This document shows positions 55,814-64,000 of a stretch of DNA of 64,000 bases, piece after piece (the first letter of the stretch is position 1; the number at the start of each line of letters is the position of its first letter). The stretch comes from an uncultured Clostridia bacterium (GTDB taxonomy: Bacteria; Bacillota; Clostridia; Christensenellales; Borkfalkiaceae): the NCBI GenBank assembly GCA_947630605.1, contig CANRIO010000001.1:1-64000 (forward strand), in the 5' to 3' direction. The notes under the pieces were generated by a model. The model worked only from the letters and a program-made list of their open reading frames with translations, did not search any database and was not told where the DNA came from. The position numbers and the translations under genes are program-made.

Positions 55814-58800
55814 TTATTCGTTGTAGGGATCGTTCTCGTCGGGAAGGTCGGGCTCGGAAGGCTGTTCGGGCTGTGTATCTTCCTGAGGCTTGGAAGCCTT
55901 GGGCGCACGCGGCTGTTTGGGAGCCTTGACCTTGGCCGTCTTCTTGCGCTTCTTCCAGAACGTCCTGAAGATGACCGCGCCGATCGCGAAGAGGATGGCC
56001 GCGGCAAGCAGGGCGGATGCGAGATAGAGCCAGACGTTGCCCGAGTCGCCCGTGGTGGTGGAAGGGGTGCTGCTCGAGGAGTCGTCCTCGTCCACCTCAT
56101 CGTTGAGGCTGGGTGCCTTCTCGGGCATCTGTTCGCTCACCGAGTAATCGATGAAGGTGCTGACGGTGGGGAAGGCCGTCCCCAAGACTTTGCCCTCGGC
56201 ATCTTTACATGTGAGATAGACGAGCTTCTCGTCATAGTCGGACTGCACATATTTGCGCCAAGGGTTGCCGTCGCCGTCCTCGTCCACGGTCGCGTCGTAC
56301 CGCTCGAAGTCCTTGCTGTCGTAGAGGGTGAACGCATAGTAGCGGCCGTATTCTTTATTGAGCTTTTCGGCGTCGTTCTCATCGCGGTAAAGATAGCTTT
56401 CGCCATCGTAATAGGCAAGCATGTCGTCCGCGGTCTCCGAGAGGAGGGCGTCGAAGTTGCTCACCGTCGAGGTGGTGCAGCGGTCGAAGAACACATAGCC
56501 GCCGTTCGGGAAGCCGACCGCACCGGCTTTGTCTTCTTTATAGTCGCGCTGGCCCGCCCAGAGTTCGAGGCGGTAATCCTTCGCCGTGTTGCCCGCCTTC
56601 AGATAGAAGTTGACGGTGATCCACTGATTTGCATTTTCCTTGTCGCCCGTGACGGAGACGACGGTCTCGGGAGTCTCGCTTGCGTTGTAGGTGTAGCGGA
56701 TCCAATCCTCATTCGTGATGACCGTATTGAAGTCATGCACTTGCACATCGAAGCTGTACGAACCGTCGCTCTGCTCTTCGCGGTAAGCATAGTACTCCAC
56801 GCCGCCATCTACTTTCTTTGCAAAGAAGACAGGGGTGTCGTTGGAGTCGACATAGTTTTCCTCATCGTCCTTGTCGAAGTTGGCAAGGTTGGCATAGTAC
56901 TTTGTATCGTTCTTGTCCTGTTCGTTCTTGTAGAGGCCGTTCTCCTGAAGGCGGAGAAGGATCTTGCCCTCTTTGTCGAAATCTTCGTCCTCGGGGTCCA
57001 TGTTGACCACGTTGCCGTCCTCGTCATACCAATAGGTGCGGACGGGAAGGGTCGCCTTGAGCGGGTCGTTGTAACCCTCGCTCGCGGAGCCCGAGACGTC
57101 CATGAGGTAGATATAGGCGGTGGTGCCGTCTGCGACCTTCAGACGGACGGAGATCTTCGTCGCGGAGTTCGCGGAGACGCTCGCATTCTTTGCAAAGAAG
57201 CCGTAGGAAGGCTGCTCATCTGAACTCGTATTGAGAAGGACGAGGGGCTGATAGGCGGCATTGGCGGTGGTGCTGTCCGATCCGAAGAGGTTCTTCCACC
57301 AAATGTCGGGGTCAGTCTCATTGAGCGCTACCGTGTTGAGCAATTGCATCCAAGGGGTAGTATTCTCATCGAGCTCCACGTATTTCTTTGCGAACTCGGA
57401 GGAGAGCATGCCCGTGTAGATACCCATCCCGTTGAGATCTTTCGTGGTGGGATTGACCGTATCGCCACCGACGAGCACATCGCTGCCCGCAAGGACGCCC
57501 GTGTAGTTCGCGGGGGTCGCGAGGCCGTCTTCGAGCTTGTTGCCGTTCGCCGCCGCATTGTCGAACACGGAGGGGTCGACCGCCGCGCCCGTGAGCGTCG
57601 TCTTCTGCGCATAGGTGCCCGTTGCGGCATAGTTGTATTGTGCACGGGTGAGGTCATAGAACTCGAAGTTGGTGAAGGCCGCATACCCTGCACCGTAGTC
57701 GCCCTCGCTGCTGCTCGCGATCGCGGTGGGGCCGAAGGTGAGCTCGAGGGAGAAAGTCTTGGGCTCGTCGGAGTTGTTCTCCACGAAGAAGAAGCACTGC
57801 ACCCAGCCCTTCCAGATGTCCGTCGTCTTTTCGTCCACGTCCACCGTGGGGACATCCGAGGAGTCGAAGGAGGCGATGGAGACTCTGTTCTCGCCGTCGA
57901 CGAGGGTCGCACCCGCGCCGCTTCTGCCGGGAAGGATGGAGCTTGTCTTCACCCAGAAGGAGACGAGCCTGTGGTCTTTGGGCCCGACGGTGAACTCCTC
58001 AAGCCCTTCGAGCGTTGCGGTGTATGCCGCGCCGTTCGTCGAGAGGAGCATGATGATATCGCTGTTCTCCGCGAAGGGGAAATCTTTGAAATCTTTTTCG
58101 TAGAAGGCTTTCAGGGTGCCGTTCGTAGTGTTCTTGAAGTCGTCGTCGTCGAGTTGGAATTTCTTAAGAACGCTCTTGGTGTTGAGGACCTCGTTAGTAT
58201 TGTCGGGATAGCCGAAGTCTGCGGAGGTATAGGAGAGGCTGCCGGAGTCCTCTTTGGTGAGGCCGAATGAGAGATTTCCACTGCTCACATCGGGCACGGT
58301 AAGCGGGTCGAAATCCGCCTTGAGGTCGAGGGCGTAGTTGGTGTTTGTCTCGAACTCGCCCGTCGTCCTGCTCGTCGAATAGAACTTGCGCGCATCCTCT
58401 TTATCGGTGAGGGTGCAGATGTGCTCTTGGGGAACGTCCGCCTTCACGGCGGGATCGACGCTGTTGTTGCCGTAGACCGTGGTTTGGAACGTATTGTTGT
58501 CGATGAGTTTGCATTCGAGATCGTCGAAGAGGGCGATGCCGTCGATGGCCTCGTAGCGGTCGTCCGAGGTGCCGCGGCCGAGGCCGAGGACGATACGGAA
58601 GGTGGTGGAGGCGAATGTGTTCGCACGGATATAGATCGTGTATTTCTGCCAGCCGTTGTTCGTCGTCTGGTCTGCGGCGTTCGTCGTGATGATGTCGTTG
58701 ATCTGCATCTGGTCGAGGGCGGTGGAGCCGACGTTGTTCGTCACGGCGATGTACGCGCCCCCGCGCTTTGTCACGGGAACTTTGTCATAGTGCTTGAGGT

Positions 58801-59647
58801 TGATCGTCTTGACCCAAACGGAGACCTCCGCCGCCGTGCCCGCGGGAAGGGAGACGTCCGTGCTCGAAGTGTAGTACTTCGCGGTGCCGCTCGTCTTCTC
58901 GGAGTCGGTGTAGCGGTGGTTGTGGATCATGAGGACGCTCGAGCCTTTCTTCTCCTCGCCCTCGCCGTAGTGGAGGGCGATCTGGTTGTCCGCCGCCGTG
59001 GCGGAACCGTTGTCCGCCTCTCCCCACATGTCCTCATAGAGGTAGCGCAAATCGTCGAAGTCGACGGAGTATTTGTAGTCGTCGTATTTTTCGAAGCCGC
59101 TGCTCGCAACGTCTTTGAAGAAGGAGAAGAACTCGGCGCGGTCGTAGAGGCTGGCCTCGTCCCAACCATCGAGGGCATATTTCTTTGCCTCGTCGGTGAG
59201 GACGCCGCTGCCGTATGCGACGTCTTTCTCATTGCCGTTCGAATCCGTCGTCTTTCTGGCCGCGGGCAGGATGAGCGAGCGGGTGGAGCGGGACATATAG
59301 TCCCAGTCGGTGACATTGATGACGCCCGATGCGGAGTCGGACGAGGGATTCTCGGAGTTGGTGGACCAGCTCTGCGGGCTGTTGATGAACGTGCGCCGCT
59401 TCTCCTGTGCCGCCTTGAGATCCTCGCCTTCGGAATACTTCGTCATCTCGTTATAGAACTCGAAGGTCCCGTTTTTGATGAGTTGGGTATCGGTGGGAAG
59501 GGCGGGATCCTCCTCCGTATCATCCCCTTGGTTGGGCATCTTTCCGCATGCGGAAAGGATGCCGAAGGAGAGTGTTGCGGAGAGCGCGATGGCAAGACCT
59601 GCCCCGAGACGTCTCTTCCATTTTGCCGATTTGAAAAATTTAGCCAT
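55814..59647 (-). CDS. Large (~1,277 aa) lipoprotein with C-terminal TM helix and charged/Pro-rich tail
   Basis: Start MAKFFKSAKWKRRL; lipobox LSAC; LIKNGTFEFYN; C-terminal WLYLASALLAAAILFAIGAVIFRTFWKKRKK. Confidence 0.82.
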   Translation of the reverse strand: MAKFFKSAKWKRRLGAGLAIALSATLSFGILSACGKMPNQGDDTEEDPALPTDTQLIKNGTFEFYNEMTKYSEGEDLKAAQEKRRTFINSPQSWSTNSENPSSDSASGVINVTDWDYMSRSTRSLILPAARKTTDSNGNEKDVAYGSGVLTDEAKKYALDGWDEASLYDRAEFFSFFKDVASSGFEKYDDYKYSVDFDDLRYLYEDMWGEADNGSATAADNQIALHYGEGEEKKGSSVLMIHNHRYTDSEKTSGTAKYYTSSTDVSLPAGTAAEVSVWVKTINLKHYDKVPVTKRGGAYIAVTNNVGSTALDQMQINDIITTNAADQTTNNGWQKYTIYIRANTFASTTFRIVLGLGRGTSDDRYEAIDGIALFDDLECKLIDNNTFQTTVYGNNSVDPAVKADVPQEHICTLTDKEDARKFYSTSRTTGEFETNTNYALDLKADFDPLTVPDVSSGNLSFGLTKEDSGSLSYTSADFGYPDNTNEVLNTKSVLKKFQLDDDDFKNTTNGTLKAFYEKDFKDFPFAENSDIIMLLSTNGAAYTATLEGLEEFTVGPKDHRLVSFWVKTSSILPGRSGAGATLVDGENRVSIASFDSSDVPTVDVDEKTTDIWKGWVQCFFFVENNSDEPKTFSLELTFGPTAIASSSEGDYGAGYAAFTNFEFYDLTRAQYNYAATGTYAQKTTLTGAAVDPSVFDNAAANGNKLEDGLATPANYTGVLAGSDVLVGGDTVNPTTKDLNGMGIYTGMLSSEFAKKYVELDENTTPWMQLLNTVALNETDPDIWWKNLFGSDSTTANAAYQPLVLLNTSSDEQPSYGFFAKNASVSANSATKISVRLKVADGTTAYIYLMDVSGSASEGYNDPLKATLPVRTYWYDEDGNVVNMDPEDEDFDKEGKILLRLQENGLYKNEQDKNDTKYYANLANFDKDDEENYVDSNDTPVFFAKKVDGGVEYYAYREEQSDGSYSFDVQVHDFNTVITNEDWIRYTYNASETPETVVSVTGDKENANQWITVNFYLKAGNTAKDYRLELWAGQRDYKEDKAGAVGFPNGGYVFFDRCTTSTVSNFDALLSETADDMLAYYDGESYLYRDENDAEKLNKEYGRYYAFTLYDSKDFERYDATVDEDGDGNPWRKYVQSDYDEKLVYLTCKDAEGKVLGTAFPTVSTFIDYSVSEQMPEKAPSLNDEVDEDDSSSSTPSTTTGDSGNVWLYLASALLAAAILFAIGAVIFRTFWKKRKKTAKVKAPKQPRAPKASKPQEDTQPEQPSEPDLPDENDPYNE

Positions 59648-59850
59648 ATTTACACCTTTATCCGGAGGGCTGCGAACGCATCCGCGCCCACCTGTATTTT
59701 TTCGAAGATACTTCTCTATTTTAATATAAAATAGAGTTTGTTGCAAGCACTTTCGCGTGAAAACGCAAAAAAAGAGCAAAGTTTTTTGCGGATTTCGCAA
59801 ACTTTTCATAGAAGAAGGGAGGGCGCGCCGTCGGCGCGGAGGGAGAAGAG

Positions 59851-60201
59851 ATGACAAAACGGCAGACATATCTTTTGGGAGGAACGGCAGTGGGGGCGCT
59901 CAACGGGCTGTTCGGCGGGGGAGGGGGGATGGTCGCCGTCCCCATTCTTCGGGCGGCGGGGAAGGGGGCGCGGACCGCCCATGCGACCGCCATTGCGGTC
60001 ATCCTGCCCACCTCCGTCTTGAGCGGCGCCGTCTATCTTCTGCGCGGCCTTGTGCCTCTTTCTCTCCTTCTTCCCGTCGCGATCGGCGTCACGCTCGGAG
60101 GGCTTCTCGGGGCAAAACTTCTCCCCCGCATCTCCCCCGATATCCTCACCTTTTTCTTTGCCCTCTTCATGCTCGCCGCGGGGATAAGGATGATGCTCTG
60201 A
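59851..60201 (+). CDS. Half-size TauE/SafE family permease (subunit 1)
   Basis: GTAVGALNGLFGGGGGMVAVPIL...HATAIAVILPTSVLSG, 116 aa. Confidence 0.8.
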   Translation: MTKRQTYLLGGTAVGALNGLFGGGGGMVAVPILRAAGKGARTAHATAIAVILPTSVLSGAVYLLRGLVPLSLLLPVAIGVTLGGLLGAKLLPRISPDILTFFFALFMLAAGIRMML

Positions 60202-60590
60202 TGTCCTTCCTCGTCTTTCTTGCCTGCGGCGTCCTCGGAGGCCTCCTCGGGGGGATGGGCATGGGCGGCGGCACCCTGCTCATCCCCCTCCTTACCCTCT
60301 TTTGCGGGGTGGAACAGGCGGCGGCACAGGGGGTGAACCTTCTCTCCTTTCTGCCCATGTCCCTCCTCGCCCTCTCCGTCCATGCGAGGAGCGGCCTGCT
60401 CGAGAGGGAGGGGCTCTTTGCGATGATCCTTCCCGCCTTCCTCTTCTCCGCGGGAGCGGCCCTTCTCGCCGCCTATCTCCCGGGGGAGACGCTCCGCTTC
60501 GCCTTCGGGCTCTTCCTTGTGCTCCTGTCCCTCTCCCAATTCGTGCGCGTCCTCCGCGCAAAGCGGCAAAAGGGGAGGAGGCTTTCATGA
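60201..60590 (+). CDS. Half-size TauE/SafE family permease (subunit 2)
   Basis: GVLGGLLGGMGMGGGTLLIPLLTLFCGVEQAAAQGVNLLSFLP; TGATG overlap with upstream gene. Confidence 0.8.
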   Translation: MSFLVFLACGVLGGLLGGMGMGGGTLLIPLLTLFCGVEQAAAQGVNLLSFLPMSLLALSVHARSGLLEREGLFAMILPAFLFSAGAALLAAYLPGETLRFAFGLFLVLLSLSQFVRVLRAKRQKGRRLS

Positions 60591-60752
60591 AAATCGCGTC
60601 TTTATACGGAAATATTTTCAAAAAGGGTATGGACAAACCCCCGATCCTGTGTTAGAATGGAGGCAGAAATCATTAAAATCGGGTACTATACCGCGCATGA
60701 GCCGTCATACATGCGCACCGCGCGATCACAGAAAAGGACAGGGAATATTCTC

Positions 60753-62267
60753 ATGGAAAAAATCGGTATTATCGATCTGGGTTCCAATTCGGCGCGTCTT
60801 GTCATCGTCGAGATGTTCGGCGACGGTCACTTTATGGTGGTGGACGAACTCAAGGAGAGCGTCCGCCTCGGGCAGGATATGGACAGGGACGGCTTCTTAA
60901 AGCCCCAGCGGGTGGCGGAGACCATCAAGACGCTCAAGATGTTCCGCCGTCTTGCGGACGCTTCGGGGGTCGAGCGCATCATCGCAGTCGCGACGGCGGC
61001 AGTCCGCCGTGCGAAGAACCAGCGCTCTTTCCTCGATGAGATCCAGGCGACCTGCGGCATCCGCGTCAGCGTGCTCTCCGAGGAGGAGGAGGCGACGCTC
61101 GTCTACCGCGGCGTCATCAATTCGATGGAAGTGCCCCGCGGCATCATCCTCGAGATCGGCGGCGGAAGCACGAAGATCATCTATTACAACCGCCGCTGTA
61201 TCATCAACTATGCAAATCTTCCCTTCGGCGCAGTCACCCTCACCGACCTCTTCAAGGACGACGGCTTGAAGCCCGAGGAGCAGACGGACAGGATCGAACA
61301 GTTCTTCACCGAACAGTTCAAGAAGATCGACTGGCTCACCGAGGTGGAGCCCGACACCCAGATGATCGGCGTGGGCGGCTCCTTCCGCAATCTCTATAAG
61401 ATCAACCGCATCATCCGCAAATACCCCCTCAACATCGTGCACAACTATCAGTTCACGGTGGAGGACTTCGACGCCGTCTACGAGATGGTGCGCGTCCTCG
61501 ACGTCGAGAAGCGCAAGCGCATCCGCGGCCTTTCGCCCGCCCGTGCGGACATCATGCCCGCCGCGCTTGCCATCATCAAGGCGTTCACGAGCTACCTCAA
61601 TGTGGAAAGTTTCACCGTCGGCGGATGCGGCCTTCGCGAGGGGATCATGTTCAACGAGGCCCTGCCCATCACGGTGGAGCGGCCCATCTCCGACGTGCTC
61701 TCCTACTCTCTCTCCACCCTCGTCCGCTATTACGGCTGCGACGAGAAGCATGTGGAACATGTCGTCCATCTCTCCATCCAACTCTTCAAACAGCTCCGCG
61801 TCTTGCACAAGTTCCCGCGCATCTATCTCAAAGTTCTCAAGATCGCGGCCAGCCTGCACGACTGCGGCACCCGCATCCGCTACTACAGCAATCCCCTGCA
61901 TGCCCGCTATATGATCCTGAGCAGCGGCATCTACGGGGCCACCCATAAGGAGATCGTCCTCGCCGCCTTCGTCGCGGGGTGCCACAAAAAGGAGGAGCTC
62001 TCCCCGCAGGAGTGGGCACGCTTCAAGGACATCGTCACGGACGAGGACCTCGACGTCGTGAAAAAGCTCGGCGTGCTCCTTCGCATCGCCGAGTGCCTCG
62101 ACAGGAGCGGCCTCGGCATGGTGACGGGCATCAACTGCGACGTTCTGGGCGACTCCGTCATCATGAAGACGGAGCTTGCGGGCGACGCCACCCTCGAGAT
62201 CAGCCAGGCGATGGAGGCGGGGGGAGAATTCAAACGCAACTTCAAAAAAAATCTGGAGATCTTATAG
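60753..62267 (+). CDS. ppx: Ppx/GppA exopolyphosphatase/pppGpp phosphatase with HD-type C-terminal domain
   Basis: GIIDLGSNSARLVI, IILEIGGGSTKI, AASLHDCG. Confidence 0.92.
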   Translation: MEKIGIIDLGSNSARLVIVEMFGDGHFMVVDELKESVRLGQDMDRDGFLKPQRVAETIKTLKMFRRLADASGVERIIAVATAAVRRAKNQRSFLDEIQATCGIRVSVLSEEEEATLVYRGVINSMEVPRGIILEIGGGSTKIIYYNRRCIINYANLPFGAVTLTDLFKDDGLKPEEQTDRIEQFFTEQFKKIDWLTEVEPDTQMIGVGGSFRNLYKINRIIRKYPLNIVHNYQFTVEDFDAVYEMVRVLDVEKRKRIRGLSPARADIMPAALAIIKAFTSYLNVESFTVGGCGLREGIMFNEALPITVERPISDVLSYSLSTLVRYYGCDEKHVEHVVHLSIQLFKQLRVLHKFPRIYLKVLKIAASLHDCGTRIRYYSNPLHARYMILSSGIYGATHKEIVLAAFVAGCHKKEELSPQEWARFKDIVTDEDLDVVKKLGVLLRIAECLDRSGLGMVTGINCDVLGDSVIMKTELAGDATLEISQAMEAGGEFKRNFKKNLEIL

Positions 62268-62273
62268 GCGAAT

Positions 62274-62640
62274 CGCGCGTCATGCTGAGCCGACCAAGAG
62301 TGATGAAAACCGTGAGCCCATCCTCGAAGCATCCCGAACTACGAAGTCCGCGTTTTCATTAAGGGGATTCTTCGAAGAGTTTCCCCGTCGGAAATCCTTA
62401 TAAACCCCATCGGCTACTTCGCGCTAAAGCGCTCGTGCCGCGCTTAGTCTACAAATAGAAACTTCGCGCGGGGCAGAATGACGCTAACCACTCCTCATCT
62501 TGACGCCGCGTGTTTTACGTCCTCATCTCGACGCGCCGAAGGCGCGGAGGAGACCCCTACAGACCCAACGGGGCACATCGAGAGGGGATTCCCTCGCCTT
62601 CGGCTCGGAATGAGGACTTAATCCCTAACCCGTAACCACT
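62274..62640. repeat. Dispersed intergenic hairpin repeats (locus R8)
   Basis: ATGCTgag..cgaAGCAT; CGGCtAC-ttc-GCGCT-aa-AGCGC-tc-GTGCCG (62411-62440); ATTCC-ctc-GCC-ttc-GGC-tc-GGAAT (62588-62611). Confidence 0.88.
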
Positions 62641-62651
62641 AACCACGAACC

Positions 62652-63209
62652 ATGCACTTGATCCTCGCCAGCAACTCCCCGAGAAGACGGGAACTGTTGC
62701 GGCAAATCACAACAAATTTTACCGTGGAGCCTTCCCTGTATGAAGAGCGCGCAGGGGGGCTTTCCGCATGCGAAACGGTGGAGCTCTTTGCGCGGGGCAA
62801 GGCGCGGGAAGTCTTTTCCCGCTTTCCCCACAGCGTCGTCCTCGGCGCGGACACCGTGGTCGCCCTCGACGGCATCGTCCTCGGGAAGCCGAAAGATAGG
62901 GAGGATGCCCGCCGCATGCTCCGCCTTCTCTCGGGGAGAGCGCACGAGGTCTACACGGGCGTTTGCCTCATCTCAGACGGAAAAGAGGCATACCATGTCG
63001 CAAAGACGAGGGTGATTTTCAACGAACTCGGCGAAGAACTCATCGATGAATATGTCAAAAGCGGCCTTCCGCTCGACAAGGCGGGGGCCTATGGGATACA
63101 GGACGGATATCCGCTCGTTAAGGCGTGCGAGGGGAGTTACACGAACGTCGTGGGACTGCCCGTCGAGGATGTCCGTATGATGCTCTTGCAGGGAGGATAC
63201 CAATGTTAA
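62652..63209 (+). CDS. maf: Maf family nucleotide pyrophosphatase
   Basis: LILASNSPRRRELL, VLGADTVVALDG, LPLDKAGAYGIQ, YTNVVGLPVEDV. Confidence 0.96.
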   Translation: MHLILASNSPRRRELLRQITTNFTVEPSLYEERAGGLSACETVELFARGKAREVFSRFPHSVVLGADTVVALDGIVLGKPKDREDARRMLRLLSGRAHEVYTGVCLISDGKEAYHVAKTRVIFNELGEELIDEYVKSGLPLDKAGAYGIQDGYPLVKACEGSYTNVVGLPVEDVRMMLLQGGYQC

Positions 63210-64000
63210 AACTTGCGATCGATTTCGGCACGGCCGTCACGAAGATCTTCCGCATCGGAAGCGGCATCGTGCTTGCCGAACCCACCGCGCTCACCGTCTC
63301 CAAAGAGACGGGCGAGATCCGCGCCTTCGGGGCGGAGGCGAAGCGCCTTCTCGGCAAGACGGCGGAGGCGACGGACGTCGTCTTTCCCGTCTATGAGGGG
63401 GAGATCGTCGAGGAACGCTTTGCGGCCGCCCTCCTCGAATACTTCCTCGCAAAGTGCGCACGCCGCACCTTCGGCGGTATCGAGGCGCTCTTCTGTGTGC
63501 CCTGCGGCATCCGCGTGGAGGCGCGTGAAAAATACTACCGCGTCGCAAAGTCTGCGGGCATCTCCCGCGTCTCCTTCGCCGAGACGCCCTATCTTGTCGC
63601 CCTCGGACAGGATGTGCCCCTCTCGGAGTCCAACCCCGTCTTTGCCCTCGACATCGGCGCGGGCAAGACTTCGGCGGCCGCCTTTTCCTTGGACGGCATC
63701 ATCGCGGGGCTCACGATGAACGTGGGCGGCACGAACATGGACATCCACCTCATCGACCACATCGCCGAGCTCTACAATCTCAAGATCGGCGCGCTCACGG
63801 CGGAAAAGCTCAAAAACACGATCGGCAGCCTCATCCCGGGGGACCTGCAGCAGATGGTCATCAACGGGCGGGACATCACGACGGGGCGGCCGCGCTCGGT
63901 GTCCGTCACCTCGGAGGACGTGCTCTTCCCCATCCGCACCTATGTGGATAAAATTTTGGAATATGCCGAACTCGCCATGCGCAAGCTCCCCGCCGAAGTT
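63203..64000 (+). CDS. mreB: MreB-like rod shape-determining (actin-like) protein, truncated by window end
   Basis: Translated from sequence: MLKLAIDFGTAVTKIFRIGSGIVLAEPTALTV...FALDIGAGKTSAAAFSLDGII; overlaps maf; absent from ORF track because no stop in window. Confidence 0.82.
   Translation, partial: MLKLAIDFGTAVTKIFRIGSGIVLAEPTALTVSKETGEIRAFGAEAKRLLGKTAEATDVVFPVYEGEIVEERFAAALLEYFLAKCARRTFGGIEALFCVPCGIRVEAREKYYRVAKSAGISRVSFAETPYLVALGQDVPLSESNPVFALDIGAGKTSAAAFSLDGIIAGLTMNVGGTNMDIHLIDHIAELYNLKIGALTAEKLKNTIGSLIPGDLQQMVINGRDITTGRPRSVSVTSEDVLFPIRTYVDKILEYAELAMRKLPAEV

Overview
GC-rich window, about 64 kb, probably from a clostridial-type (Firmicutes) chromosome. Supporting genes are spmA/spmB, a spoIVFA/spoIVFB-like pair, radC, rplU/rpmA and maf-mreB. 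Housekeeping genes include tatD (cut at the left edge) with its radical SAM partner, ileS, rsmA, serS, an RsmF-like methylase, ppx/gppA, maf and an mreB-like gene running off the right edge. There are four tRNAs (Val, Gly, Cys, Leu). Unusually many secreted or surface proteins are encoded: three LRR/BspA-like lipoproteins, a lipoprotein with an atypical M23 domain, a collagen-like/LRR/metallo-beta-lactamase lipoprotein, a 1.3k-residue lipoprotein with a C-terminal TM helix, and a ~3,000-residue protein of Ig-like repeats downstream of an ABC transporter. The most striking non-coding signal is a set of dispersed intergenic hairpin repeats at 8-9 loci. Their outer arms and flanks are conserved while the inner stems change in a compensatory way from copy to copy. 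Other signals are two candidate leaderless promoters, a possible Hsp20 RNA thermometer, a perfect 15-bp palindrome at the predicted start of an AAA ATPase transcript, a 12-nt poly-C tract, a possible ncRNA, an rplU-rpmA pair lacking prp although L27 keeps an N-terminal extension, and a frameshifted NCS2 permease. No CRISPR array, rRNA, prophage or transposase was seen. Family names come from reading motifs; no database search was run.
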